A DNA stretch of 64,000 nucleotides from Myxococcota bacterium (GTDB taxonomy: Bacteria > Myxococcota_C > UBA6777). The notes below the pieces were generated by a model. The model had not been told where the DNA came from and made no database searches. It worked only from the letters and a program-made list of their open reading frames with translations. Position numbers and translations under genes: made by a program. The DNA lies in contig JAKLKB010000006.1 in the NCBI GenBank assembly GCA_023150835.1, positions 1-64,000 on the forward strand, given 5' to 3'. Below, piece by piece: positions 17,964 to 26,335 of this stretch (positions are counted from its first letter, which is position 1; the number at the start of each line of letters is the position of its first letter).

Positions 17964-18935
17964 ATGGCGATGGTATGGATGTTTCCGGGACAGAGTTCGC
18001 GCTATGCAGGGATGATCGAAAAGCTGGTGTCGTTGCATGATGCCAATCGGGTGTTGTTGGGCCGAGCATCGGAGCTTTTGAATCGGGACGTGGGGGCGTG
18101 TTATGCGTCTTCGCGCAGCGAAGAAGAGATGTTTGCGAGCAATCGCGATGTGCAGATCGGTGTTTTTCTTGCGAATCAGATGTTTTTGCAGATCTTGGAA
18201 GCGGCAGGATTGAAGGCGGATTACTCGCTTGGTTTGAGCTTGGGCGAGTGGAATCATCTGGTGCATATCGGTGCGGTTTCGTTTGATCAGGCGTTGTTGG
18301 CGGTGGAGCAGCGGGGCTTGGCGTATGATGCGGGTCCACGCGGTTCGATGGCTTCGGTGTATCCGGCGTCGGTGGAAGACTTGGAGCCGATCTTGGAGCG
18401 ATCCCGAGCTTTTGGGGTGGTCGAGGCCGTGAATCTGAACTCGCCACGCCAGCAAGTGATCTCAGGAGAGACCGCAGCTCTCGATGAAGCCGTGCGTTTG
18501 ATCGAAGAAGAATTGTTTTTGCAGCCCGTGATCATCGAGCGCCAAGTGCCGATGCACGCATCGATCTTTCGCCCCGCAGGCGAGCAGTTTCGAGCGCATC
18601 TAACCAAGATGCGATTCCAAAAGCCCGCGCTACCGTATCTTCCAAATCGTTTGGGACGCATCCAAGAATCCCCCACCCAAGAAGACTTTGTGGAACTGCT
18701 GTCTTCGCATGTGTACAGCCCTGTGCTGTGGCGGCATTCGATCGATTTTTTGGTGGAACGCCACCCGAACGCGGTGTTTGTCGAGGTGGGGCCGCGTGGT
18801 GTGCTGCATAATTTGTTGGATCGTCGGTGGCATCGAGATATCCGCAAGTTCAAGATGGATAGCGCCCAAGACACCGAAGCGCATCAACAAGAAACGATCG
18901 CAGCGCTTCGTCAATTGGCTGAAGAGACCGTGTAA
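17964..18935 (+). CDS. Malonyl-CoA:ACP acyltransferase-like protein (FabD/trans-AT type)
   Basis: 323 residues, the usual FabD length. Expected role: load malonyl (or a related acyl) from CoA onto the ACP. The FPGQ motif lies at 7-10, the nucleophile Ser92 in GLSLGE (normally GHSxGE, so the His before the Ser is Leu), Arg117 in QRG as malonyl-carboxylate binder, and His198 in the PMHAS motif. Ser-Arg-His are thus complete. ATG 17964 is taken (GTG 17955 and ATG 17970 are alternatives). Its last codons and stop are the first unit of the 29-bp tandem repeat that follows. It resembles the AT of trans-AT polyketide and HCS clusters. Confidence 0.88.
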   Translation: MAMVWMFPGQSSRYAGMIEKLVSLHDANRVLLGRASELLNRDVGACYASSRSEEEMFASNRDVQIGVFLANQMFLQILEAAGLKADYSLGLSLGEWNHLVHIGAVSFDQALLAVEQRGLAYDAGPRGSMASVYPASVEDLEPILERSRAFGVVEAVNLNSPRQQVISGETAALDEAVRLIEEELFLQPVIIERQVPMHASIFRPAGEQFRAHLTKMRFQKPALPYLPNRLGRIQESPTQEDFVELLSSHVYSPVLWRHSIDFLVERHPNAVFVEVGPRGVLHNLLDRRWHRDIRKFKMDSAQDTEAHQQETIAALRQLAEETV

Positions 18936-19080
18936 AAAGCCAATTGGCTGAAGAGACCGTGTAAAAAGTCAATTGGCTGAAGAGACCGTGTAAAAAGTCA
19001 ATTGGCTGAAGAGACCGTGTAAAAAGTCAATTGGCTGAAGAGACCGTGTAAAAAGCCAATTGGCCGAAGAGACCGTGCAA
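18911..19080. repeat. 29-bp tandem repeat copied from a gene's 3' end
   Basis: About six units of AATTGGCTGAAGAGACCGTG plus a TAAAAAG tail. Unit 1 is the last coding codons and TAA stop of the acyltransferase. Later copies differ by single bases and run up to 20 nt before the dehydratase start. Each copy carries a TAA, and the 29-nt length shifts frame each time. Only non-coding DNA was expanded. Confidence 0.93.
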
Positions 19081-19100
19081 AAAAGAAGGACAGAGATCGG

Positions 19101-19652
19101 ATGGACGTGGAGAAGTTGGTGCGTCGGATGCGGCGCAAGCGCTTGTTTGAGATCGGGGAGGGGGCCGAACAAGTGAGGCTGGGGCGCGATGCGATCAAGC
19201 AGATGATCCCGCATCGTGAGCCGTTTTTGTTGTTGGATCAGATCGATACGGTGGATCTTTCGCAGGTCGCGATGATCGCACGTCGAACGATCGATCCGAG
19301 CGATCCGATCTTGCGAGGGCATTTTCCCGGAGATCCCGTTTATCCCGGGGCTTTGTTGTTGGAGATGTTGGGGCAGGCGATGTTGTGTTTGAACCACCTC
19401 AATAACCTCGGACGGACGGCGGTTTTCCCCGAAGATCGGCCAAGACCTGTGCGTTTGATGAAGCTGTATCACGCGCTGTTTCTGGCCGAAGTTCGGCCTG
19501 ACGAAGAGATCGAGCTTTTGGTGCAAAAGATCGATGGAGGCGAATACACGTTGACTTGCGCGGGGCAGGTGTGCAAGGGTGACGCGATTTGCACCGTCAC
19601 CGTGATGGAAGTCTATCTTGTTGAGGAAGAGACGGAAAGGAGTGCGCTTTGA
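19101..19652 (+). CDS. FabZ/FabA-like hotdog 3-hydroxyacyl-ACP dehydratase
   Basis: 183 residues. The FabZ core is HREPFLLLD (38-46), then GHFPGDPVYPGALLLEMLGQ with His74 and Glu88 as the expected catalytic pair. It would dehydrate 3-hydroxyacyl-ACP to the enoyl-ACP between the ketoreductase and the enoyl reductases of this cluster. It is longer than FabZ (~150), with an N-terminal extension of about 30 basic residues. The stop overlaps the ketosynthase start, so the two are translationally coupled. Confidence 0.88.
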   Translation: MDVEKLVRRMRRKRLFEIGEGAEQVRLGRDAIKQMIPHREPFLLLDQIDTVDLSQVAMIARRTIDPSDPILRGHFPGDPVYPGALLLEMLGQAMLCLNHLNNLGRTAVFPEDRPRPVRLMKLYHALFLAEVRPDEEIELLVQKIDGGEYTLTCAGQVCKGDAICTVTVMEVYLVEEETERSAL

Positions 19653-20938
19653 GCGAGCAAAAGCGACGGGTTGTTATTACGGGCATGGCCATCAACACAA
19701 AATTAGGCGATACGCTCGACGGCTTTTATGAAAGCCTGATCGCGGGCAAGTCAGGTCTTGTGAACTGGCAATTTGTGAACACAGACGGCATCTATTCGAA
19801 AGTGGGCGGAGATTTGAGCGATTATGACGTGGACGGAAAAGCCGCAGCGCTCAAAGAGACCATGCCTACGGAAGAATGGAAACGGCTGCGCAAGCTGTTG
19901 CGCGGTGCGCCCTTTTCGACGCGATTGTCGATTCTGTGTGCTTCGGATGCTTGGTTGGATGCGGGTTTGCACAAAGCGGGCATCGATCCGACGCGAGTTT
20001 CCGCAGTTGTGAGCGGTCACAACCTCAACAAATACTACGATTATGTGATCGATCGGCAATTTGCCGAAGAGCCTGATTATATGGACCCGATGGCGTCGGT
20101 GCGTTCGTTGGATACGGATCATGCGGGTTCGGTGGCCGAAGTGTTGAATATCCAAGGCTCGATCTACACGATGGGCGGGGCGTGTGCATCGGCCAACGTC
20201 GCCTTGCGTACAGCCATCGACGAAGTGCGCCACCATGAACACGATGTGGCGCTTGTGGTGGGGGCTGCGTTGGAATTTTCGCCGATGTCGCTGCATGCGA
20301 TGGCGTTGATGGGCGCGATCTCGTTTAAGTCTTTCAACGATTGTCCCGAAAAGGCCAGTAGACCGTATGATATGGCCCGAGAGGGCTTCATTCCTTCGCA
20401 TGGTGCGGCTGTTTTGGTGGTGGAGACATTGGAACACGCCAAGGCACGGGGAGCCAAGATCTACGCCGAGGTCTTGGGCGTCGAAGCGATGTCGGACGCC
20501 AACCACTTGCCGAATCCCTCGCTGGATGGGCAAGCCCGCACGATGAATCGCTTGTTGAAAGTGACGGGTGTTTCGCCCGATAGCATCGACTACGTTTGTG
20601 CGCACGCGACGTCGACACCGCTTGGCGATTTGACGGAACTGGGTTCGATCAAAAAGGTGTTTGGTGCGCACGCTCCAAAACTCAAGATCAACGCGCCAAA
20701 GTCGATGCTTGGCCATACTTGTTGGTCGGCTCCTGCGGTGGAGACCGTTGCTGCGGTGATGCAGATGCAGCGTGGCTGGTTGCATCCTTCGATCAATATC
20801 GAAAACATCGACCCCAACGTCGACTTGCAAGTTTGCCCCAACGAACCTGTCAAACACCAGATCCGCTTGATGCTGAAAAACTCTTTTGGTTTTGGTGGGA
20901 TCAACTGCTGTAGTCTATTGAAGTTGTACGAAGATTAA
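19649..20938 (+). CDS. Beta-ketoacyl-ACP synthase (FabF-like) of the beta-branching cluster
   Basis: 429 residues, usual KAS II length. The condensing triad is complete: Cys179 in GGACASAN, His319 in CAHATSTPLGD, Lys351 and His356 in KSMLGHTC. The motif after the second His (TCWSAPAVE) replaces the common GxAGxxE pattern. It should extend acyl chains with malonyl-ACP. The decarboxylase KS of known HCS cassettes has Ser in place of Cys, which is not the case here. TTG 19649 has AAAGGAG 7 nt upstream and overlaps the stop of the dehydratase. A related family is the discrete KS of trans-AT clusters. Confidence 0.9.
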   Translation: MSEQKRRVVITGMAINTKLGDTLDGFYESLIAGKSGLVNWQFVNTDGIYSKVGGDLSDYDVDGKAAALKETMPTEEWKRLRKLLRGAPFSTRLSILCASDAWLDAGLHKAGIDPTRVSAVVSGHNLNKYYDYVIDRQFAEEPDYMDPMASVRSLDTDHAGSVAEVLNIQGSIYTMGGACASANVALRTAIDEVRHHEHDVALVVGAALEFSPMSLHAMALMGAISFKSFNDCPEKASRPYDMAREGFIPSHGAAVLVVETLEHAKARGAKIYAEVLGVEAMSDANHLPNPSLDGQARTMNRLLKVTGVSPDSIDYVCAHATSTPLGDLTELGSIKKVFGAHAPKLKINAPKSMLGHTCWSAPAVETVAAVMQMQRGWLHPSINIENIDPNVDLQVCPNEPVKHQIRLMLKNSFGFGGINCCSLLKLYED

Positions 20939-20998
20939 GGGCTTGAGCGACTTGTGGGCAAAAAAAGCCGTGTTCGCGCCATTTCAAGCGGCAACGCC

Positions 20999-21086
20999 GA
21001 TGGTTTGAAAAGCGACGATTCACCCCGCCAAAACGGGGTCAAGGGGGCGAAGACCCTTTGCGGGGTGTGGTACCTCGCCCCACAAG
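20999..21086. repeat. REP-like double-hairpin repeat, copy R4
   Basis: Begins ATGGTTTGAAAAGCGACG, then CCCCGCCAAAACGGGGTCAA, the diverged stem GGGGGCGAAGACCC and GGGGTGTGGTACCTCGCCCC. With the two MITE-like copies that follow it fills most of the 446-nt gap 20939-21384 between ketosynthase and ketoreductase. No gene was seen there. Confidence 0.65.
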
Positions 21087-21100
21087 ATCATCCAGCCGTG

Positions 21101-21213
21101 TCGTACGAAATCCGCTCGTTGTGTGATCGCAAAACGTAGGGGCAGACAGGTGTGGTTGCCCGACAATCGGGTGTCTACGCACTATCCTACGGGAACAGAT
21201 CACTCGGATATCG
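21101..21213. mobile_element. MITE-like repeat, copy A
   Basis: Non-coding element with imperfect terminal inverted repeats: left ACGAAATCCGC, right (read inward) ACGATATCCGA. Its core is a hairpin word GTAGGGGCAGACAGGTGTGG. No transposase is encoded. Copy B follows directly in the same orientation; other copies lie at 23508, 29289, 36942 and 50882. Confidence 0.75.
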
Positions 21214-21225
21214 TGTCAGTCCGAT

Positions 21226-21340
21226 AATACGAGATCCGCAGGGAGCGTGATCGTAAAACGTAGGGGCAGACAGGTGTGGCTGCCCAAGGATAGGGCGTCT
21301 GGGCGCTATCCTTCGATCATAGATCACTCGGATATCGCAT
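21226..21340. mobile_element. MITE-like repeat, copy B
   Basis: Head-to-tail neighbour of copy A, sharing AAAACGTAGGGGCAGACAGG and the end word ATCACTCGGATATCG. It ends about 45 nt before the ketoreductase start, so it separates that gene from upstream promoters and may add a hairpin to the leader. Confidence 0.75.
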
Positions 21341-21384
21341 AAGAAGTCGAAAGTTTGAAGCTTTGTGGGAGAAAAAGAAATTCA

Positions 21385-22131
21385 ATGATCTATTTTATTA
21401 CGGGCGGCTCAAGAGGTATCGGGGCGGGTGTGGTGTTGGATGCGGTGCAGCGCGGGCATGATGTGGCGTTCACCTACGTGCAAAGCGAAGAAGGAGCCGC
21501 CAAGATCGAAGAAGAGGCTCAGCGTTTGAATCCGTCGGTGCGTTGTAAAGCGTATCGTTTGGATGTGCGCAAAGCCAAAGAAGTCGAGCAGGTGGGTGAT
21601 CAGGTGCTTGCGGACTTTGACACGGTGGATGTGGTGATCAACAACGCCGGGATCAGCCGCGATCAAACGGTCGTCGGGATGTCGGATGAAGAATGGGACG
21701 ATGTGATCGCCGTCAACCTGACAGGGACGTTTTATGTCTGTCGGTTTTTCTTGATGGGGATGGTGGGGAATCGCTTTGGTCGGATCATCAACGTGTCGTC
21801 GTTGTCGGCGTATGGGGCGTCTGGACAATGCAACTACGCAGCGGCCAAAGCGGGCTTACATGGTCTGACGCAAACTATCGCTAAAGAGTACGGTCGCAAG
21901 GGCATTACAGCAAATGTCGTGGCTCCGGGTTTTTTTGAGACCGATATGACACGCGATGCTTTGCCCGAGCATATGCGGCAGTTTTGGCAAAAGTGGTCTC
22001 CCGTCCCCAAAGGTCGGATCGGAGATATCAAAGAACTGAGCGCGACGATCCACTTTTTGGCCTCGAAAGAAGCGGCGTTTGTCAACGGCCAGATCATCAA
22101 CGTGACGGGTGGGTTGGATTGGTCGCCCTGA
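21385..22131 (+). CDS. FabG-like 3-oxoacyl-ACP reductase (SDR)
   Basis: 248 residues, a classical short-chain dehydrogenase. The cofactor motif GGSRGIGAG lies at 7-15, NNAG at 86-89, and the catalytic set Asn111, Ser138, Tyr151 and Lys155 (YAAAK). It would reduce the ketosynthase product with NADPH to 3-hydroxyacyl-ACP. ATG 21385 is used; GGGAG lies 12 nt upstream, and the in-frame TTG at 21355 is unlikely. It comes directly after two MITE-like copies and 120 nt before the HCS gene. Confidence 0.9.
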   Translation: MIYFITGGSRGIGAGVVLDAVQRGHDVAFTYVQSEEGAAKIEEEAQRLNPSVRCKAYRLDVRKAKEVEQVGDQVLADFDTVDVVINNAGISRDQTVVGMSDEEWDDVIAVNLTGTFYVCRFFLMGMVGNRFGRIINVSSLSAYGASGQCNYAAAKAGLHGLTQTIAKEYGRKGITANVVAPGFFETDMTRDALPEHMRQFWQKWSPVPKGRIGDIKELSATIHFLASKEAAFVNGQIINVTGGLDWSP

Positions 22132-22146
22132 TCGCGTCTTCGTCTC

Positions 22147-22200
22147 GTCGCACGACAGGAGCCGCGTTGGGCTTGTCGCACGACAGGAGTCGTGTTGGGG
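22147..22200. repeat. Short direct repeat, 2 copies of ~28 bp
   Basis: Two copies of GTCGCACGACAGGAG plus a variable CCGCG/TCGTG and TTGGG lie in the 120-nt gap between the ketoreductase and HCS genes. Another small expansion restricted to a gene gap. Confidence 0.75.
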
Positions 22201-22251
22201 ATGGGGAGAAGTGTGAGTGTCGAAGGCGTTTTGTAGGAGAGAAGTGTAAGG

Positions 22252-23481
22252 ATGCAACGTGTAGGGATTGAAAAGATTTGGGTGTACCCCTGTTCGATGT
22301 TTTTGGATCTATCTGAACTGGCCGCTGCACGGGGATTGTCGCCAAGTTATCCGATGGAGAACTTGATGATGCGTGCGCGAGGGGTGAACCCGTGTTGGGA
22401 AGATCCCGTGACGATGGCGGTCAATGCGGCCAAGCCGATGTTGACGCAAGAAGATCGTGATTCGATCGAGTTGTTGATTGTGGGAACGGAGTCCTCGCCC
22501 GATCAAGGCAAGCCGATCAGCACCTTTGTGCATCGATTTTTGGGTCTATCGGAAAACTGCCGAAACTTTGAGACGAAGCATGCTTGTTATGGCGGGACGT
22601 GCGCGGCGATGATGGCGGCGCATTGGGTGGCGTCGGGTGCTGCGGGAGATGCGAAAGCCTTGGTGATCGCGACCGATCAGTCGCGGATGCACTTGGGTGC
22701 GCCTTGGGAGTATGTGTTGGGGGCGATCAGCGTGGCGATGTTGATCTCCAACAAGCCGAGCGTGCTGGAGTACGATCTGCGCGACAACGCGTATTGGACA
22801 AAAGAAGTGGGAGATACTTTTCGCCCGACCTCTCGCGAAGAAGCCGGAAACACCGAGCAAAGCGTCTTTTGCTACCTTGAAGCTCTCGAAGGGGCCTTTG
22901 CGCATTATCGGCGCAAGCAAGGCGGGATGGTGGATATGAATGCGCGCTTTCAGAAGCATATCTACCACGTACCGTTTTCGGGCATGGTGCAACGCGCCCA
23001 TCGCCAGATCATGCGCGATGCACACGGGATGTCTCGCAAAGAAGCGGATGCCCACTTTGATCAACGGGTGCGCGGAAGTTTGGTGTACAACTCCCAGTGT
23101 GGCGGGACATATACAGCAGCCACATTTCTTGCATTGACGGGGCTGTTGGATCAATACAGCGATTTGAACGCAGGGGATCGTATCAGCATCTTTGCGTATG
23201 GTTCGGGATCTTGTTCGGAGTTTTATTCGGGGTTTATCGGTGATCAAGCCCGTGAGCGCGTTGCAAAAGCCGATGTACAGGGCAGAATCGATGCGCGTTA
23301 TCGCCTGAGCGTCGAAGAGTACGAAGCTGTCGAGAAAGAGCGCACAAGCTACATCGATCTGCCGACCTACCAGCCGCCCAAAGAAGGATTCAACAACCAC
23401 TACAAGGCGTTTTACGAAGGCAAGGGCTATCTTGTCTTGGATGGTTTGGACGGATATTTCCGTCATTATGCGTGGAGTTGA
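22252..23481 (+). CDS. HMG-CoA synthase-like beta-branching enzyme (HCS)
   Basis: 409 residues, homologous to the HCS proteins of polyketide beta-branching (PksG/TaC/TaF type). They perform an aldol addition of acetyl-ACP to an ACP-bound beta-ketone. The HMG-CoA synthase triad is visible: Glu80 in VGTESS, Cys112 in KHACYGGT and His239 in YHVPFSGM. The C-terminal GSGSCSEFYSG matches the family. Mevalonate HMG-CoA synthase is unlikely, because ECH1, ECH2 and ACP follow in the same operon and no mevalonate gene is present. ATG 22252 with GGAGAG 10 nt upstream. Confidence 0.93.
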   Translation: MQRVGIEKIWVYPCSMFLDLSELAAARGLSPSYPMENLMMRARGVNPCWEDPVTMAVNAAKPMLTQEDRDSIELLIVGTESSPDQGKPISTFVHRFLGLSENCRNFETKHACYGGTCAAMMAAHWVASGAAGDAKALVIATDQSRMHLGAPWEYVLGAISVAMLISNKPSVLEYDLRDNAYWTKEVGDTFRPTSREEAGNTEQSVFCYLEALEGAFAHYRRKQGGMVDMNARFQKHIYHVPFSGMVQRAHRQIMRDAHGMSRKEADAHFDQRVRGSLVYNSQCGGTYTAATFLALTGLLDQYSDLNAGDRISIFAYGSGSCSEFYSGFIGDQARERVAKADVQGRIDARYRLSVEEYEAVEKERTSYIDLPTYQPPKEGFNNHYKAFYEGKGYLVLDGLDGYFRHYAWS

Positions 23482-23507
23482 CGGGCTGTGCGCTGGGTGG
23501 CCTCGTC

Positions 23508-23621
23508 ATACGATATCCGAGAGATGTATGCACAAACGAGAGTACGCGGATGCCCGATTCTTGGGCAGCCACACCTGTCTGCCCCGACCTCTTTACGATA
23601 GCGCAACAGGCCGATCTCGTA
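23508..23621. mobile_element. MITE-like repeat, copy C
   Basis: Inverted relative to A and B. It starts ATACGATATCCGA, contains TTGGGCAGCCACACCTGTCT and ends GGCCGATCTCGT. It lies between HCS and ECH1, inside the cluster, without breaking either gene. Confidence 0.75.
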
Positions 23622-23659
23622 GGAGTCCCTGAATCTTGGTGCGTGAAGGGTATGTTTTG

Positions 23660-24619
23660 ATGAGCATGGAACTTCGGTGGAGAGAGCAACAGAGAAGCGT
23701 GTGGCGTTTGCAGATGATGCCTGTGGAGGCTACACGAGCCGAGATATCGTTGGATAGTGCGGCGTTGCGGGATTGGGAACAGAAGCTCAAAGAAGCCGAA
23801 GAGGCGGAGATTCGGGTGTTGGTGATCGAGGGTGTGGGGGGGATGTTTTGTCAGGGGATGGATCTGGGGGCGCGTTTGATGGCGTATCCGCAACCTCCGA
23901 TGGGTCCGTCATCGCGAGATGAAGCGCACGAGATCGATGCGCATTATACGCCAACACCCGGGATCTTGCGTGCGCTGCACGGTCGTACTGTGTTGGATGA
24001 TGTGACGGCTGCGGCACTGCGCGACGATGTGAAGCGTTATGCGGCGTTGCTGTGGGCATTGCGACGCGCTGCATTTGCGGTGGTGGCGTTGGTGGATGGT
24101 GAGGTGATGGCGGGTGGAGTGGGCCTGATGGCGGCGGCGGATCAGGTGTTGGCGACGAAGCGATCGCGTGTGGGTTTGCCGGAGGCTTCGTTGGGCTTGT
24201 TGCCTGCGGTGGTGTTTCCTGTGTTGTGTGAGCGTGTCCCTGCACAAAAAGCCCGATGGTTGGCGATGCGCAGCGTGGGGATGGAGTCGGCAGAAGCGTT
24301 GGCGCTTGGGCTGTTTGATGCGGTTTACGAAGATGCGGAGGCTGTGGAGAAGGCAAGTCGTGAGAGTTTGCGCGCTTTGTTGCGGGCGCATCCGCAAGCG
24401 ATCGCCGATCTCAAACGCCGCACTACGGAAACGCCGAAGGCATCGCTGCAAGATGCGTTGGATGAAGCTGCGGAGTATACGGCCTCTTGTTTGATGCTTC
24501 CTGATCGTGTAGAGGGCATCCGTCGTTTCTTGCAAGGAGAGCCTTTGCCTTGGCAAGAACGCTTGCCTCGCAGAGAAGATCGTTCCCACCCATCGGATCC
24601 ATCGCGATCCTCCGAGTAG
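23660..24619 (+). CDS. Enoyl-CoA hydratase-like ECH1 dehydratase of beta-branching
   Basis: 319 residues of crotonase fold. Oxyanion-hole motifs are FCQGMDL (~63-69) and GEVMAGGVGL (147-156), with a probable acid in GLPEASLGLLPA (Glu175). In HCS cassettes ECH1 dehydrates the HMG-like ACP intermediate (PksH/TaX/CurE role). It is longer than typical ECH1 (~260), with an inserted segment around 75-130 and a Ser/Arg-rich C-terminal tail. ATG 23660 has GAAGGG 10 nt upstream. ECH2 follows after 19 nt. Assignment to ECH1 rests on order and on ECH2 being clear. Confidence 0.83.
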   Translation: MSMELRWREQQRSVWRLQMMPVEATRAEISLDSAALRDWEQKLKEAEEAEIRVLVIEGVGGMFCQGMDLGARLMAYPQPPMGPSSRDEAHEIDAHYTPTPGILRALHGRTVLDDVTAAALRDDVKRYAALLWALRRAAFAVVALVDGEVMAGGVGLMAAADQVLATKRSRVGLPEASLGLLPAVVFPVLCERVPAQKARWLAMRSVGMESAEALALGLFDAVYEDAEAVEKASRESLRALLRAHPQAIADLKRRTTETPKASLQDALDEAAEYTASCLMLPDRVEGIRRFLQGEPLPWQERLPRREDRSHPSDPSRSSE

Positions 24620-24638
24620 ACAACGCCGAAAGCACGGG

Positions 24639-25409
24639 ATGTCGAGCATGACAGAAGCTTTGATCACACTTCACTACGAAGAATCAGGGATCGTGATCTT
24701 GCAGATGCAAGATCAAGCCAAGAAAAATGCCCTTGGGACGGTCTTTGTTGAAAAGCTGACGGAGGCTTTGCATCAAGTGGCACAGCGTGCCGAAGTGCGA
24801 GTGTGCGTGTTGCGAGGACTGGAAGAGGTGTTCTGTGCAGGCGGCGATGAGGAGATGTTGTTGGCATTGGCACAGGGCAAGATCGTGGCGTCGGATATCA
24901 TGTTGTCGCGGACGATGCTCGAAGTACCGATCCCAACGATCGCAGTGATGGAAGGCCACGCTGTGGGTGGGGGTCTGACGCTTGGTTTGTGCTGCGATAT
25001 CGTGATGATGGCGCGGGAAAGTCGCTATGGCTGTAGCTTTATGAACATGGGATTTACGCCCGGGATGGGTACGACGCGCTTGTTGGCCTTGGCGGTGGGT
25101 GAGTACATCGCTGCGGAGATGATGTTGGGGGGGCAGTTTTTTCGGGGCGCGCACTTCGAGGGGCGTTCACAGATCAACTACATCTTGCCGCGTGAGCAGA
25201 TGTGGCGAAAAGCCATGCAAGTGGCCGCAGCGATCGCAGAAAAACCGCGATTTGCGTTAGAGATGCTCAAGCGCGATCTGTCGTTGAAAAAACGACGCCT
25301 CTTTGAAGAAGCCCGCACCAACGAAGTGCCGATGCACCAGTACTGCTTTGCTTTGCCCGAGACGGCTCAGCGTATCCAAGAAAACTACGTCTCCACAAAG
25401 AAACACTAG
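24639..25409 (+). CDS. Enoyl-CoA hydratase-like ECH2 decarboxylase of beta-branching
   Basis: 256 residues, crotonase fold. The segment CSFMNMGFTPGMGTTRLL (132-149) closely matches the ECH2 decarboxylase signature of PksI-type proteins (FMKYGFTPGMG). Oxyanion motifs are FCAGGDEEML and GHAVGGGLTL. ECH2 decarboxylates the glutaconyl-like ACP intermediate, leaving a beta-methyl branch. No strong RBS is seen before ATG 24639; ATG 24648 is an alternative. It is the best single marker that this is a beta-branching rather than a beta-oxidation locus. Confidence 0.92.
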   Translation: MSSMTEALITLHYEESGIVILQMQDQAKKNALGTVFVEKLTEALHQVAQRAEVRVCVLRGLEEVFCAGGDEEMLLALAQGKIVASDIMLSRTMLEVPIPTIAVMEGHAVGGGLTLGLCCDIVMMARESRYGCSFMNMGFTPGMGTTRLLALAVGEYIAAEMMLGGQFFRGAHFEGRSQINYILPREQMWRKAMQVAAAIAEKPRFALEMLKRDLSLKKRRLFEEARTNEVPMHQYCFALPETAQRIQENYVSTKKH

Positions 25410-25471
25410 CCGAAACAAAAAGATATCCGATTACAAAGATATCGGTTCTTTGCATCAGAAGGAGCTTTGGG

Positions 25472-26281
25472 ATGCGCAATGATCTTCGCGGAAAAGCGGT
25501 CTTGATCACGGGTGGAACCAAAGGGATTGGTTTTGCGATCGGTCTGGCGTTTGGAAAGTTGGGCGCACACACCTATTTGACGCATCGTTGGGGTTCGGCG
25601 GACGAAAACAAGATCCGCGAACAGTTCGCAGCAGCGGGCGCACCGACACCGCAGATCGTCGAGGCCGATGTGGTCAACGATGACGATCTCAAGCGGTTGT
25701 TGGCGCTGATCCAGCAAGATCACGAACGCATCGAAGTGTTCGTCAGCAACGTTTGCGTTGTTCAGCCTGCCAACGGCGTAGACAGCTACAAAAAACGCTC
25801 GCTGCTGCGGAGTTTGGAGTACAGCGCTTGGCCCTACGTCAACTACACCATGCAGATCAAGAAGACTTTTGGGACATATCCGCGTTATGTGGTGGGGATA
25901 TCGAGCGATGGCCCCGACAACTACTTTAGCCACTACGAATTTGTCGCCGCCTCGAAGACGGTGATGGAAACTTTTTGCCGTTATATGGCTTCTCGCCTAT
26001 ACAAAGAGGATGTGCGCTTCAATGTGATCCGCACCCGTAGCGTCCCGACCGAAGCGGTGCTGGAGATCTTTGGGGAGGATTACATCAAGTTTTTTGGAAA
26101 GTATGCCGGCGAAGAATACTTTGTCCAGCCCGAAGAGGTCGCTGATTCGGTGATCGCGCTGTGCAGCGGTATGTTGGATAGCCTCAACGGCCAGATCGTT
26201 TTGATTGACAAAGGCTCGTCTTTCGCGGATACCCTGATGCGTTTGATGGAAAAACGTCACACGTTGGGCCTGTCGTTGTAA
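25472..26281 (+). CDS. FabL/FabI-like enoyl-ACP reductase, paralogue 1 (SDR)
   Basis: 269 residues. The Rossmann motif is GGTKGIG (14-20). The active site is Tyr155-x6-Lys162 within HYEFVAASK, the spacing of FabI/FabL enoyl reductases rather than the Tyr-x3-Lys of ketoreductases. It would reduce the enoyl-ACP, perhaps the branched one made by ECH2. AAGGAG precedes the start. Paralogue 2 is two genes downstream and shares YKKRS and SLEYSAWP. The ACP gene lies between them. Confidence 0.85.
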   Translation: MRNDLRGKAVLITGGTKGIGFAIGLAFGKLGAHTYLTHRWGSADENKIREQFAAAGAPTPQIVEADVVNDDDLKRLLALIQQDHERIEVFVSNVCVVQPANGVDSYKKRSLLRSLEYSAWPYVNYTMQIKKTFGTYPRYVVGISSDGPDNYFSHYEFVAASKTVMETFCRYMASRLYKEDVRFNVIRTRSVPTEAVLEIFGEDYIKFFGKYAGEEYFVQPEEVADSVIALCSGMLDSLNGQIVLIDKGSSFADTLMRLMEKRHTLGLSL

Positions 26282-26335
26282 GCCCGCGTAGGGCGCGTGA
26301 TAAAATGGAAAAATAGAAACAAAGGAATAGGAACC

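Noticed and set aside
17505-18455. Minus-strand frame of 316 codons across the 39-bp repeats
   Set aside because: It lies opposite the acyltransferase and runs through intergenic repeats. No start signal and no known domain.
22252-23481. HCS gene as a mevalonate-pathway HMG-CoA synthase
   Set aside because: No HMG-CoA reductase or mevalonate kinase is near, and ECH1, ECH2 and ACP follow directly, the arrangement of beta-branching cassettes.
23660-25409. ECH-like pair as fatty acid beta-oxidation enzymes
   Set aside because: No acyl-CoA dehydrogenase or thiolase is present, and the second protein carries the ECH2-type FMNMGFTPGMG decarboxylase signature.
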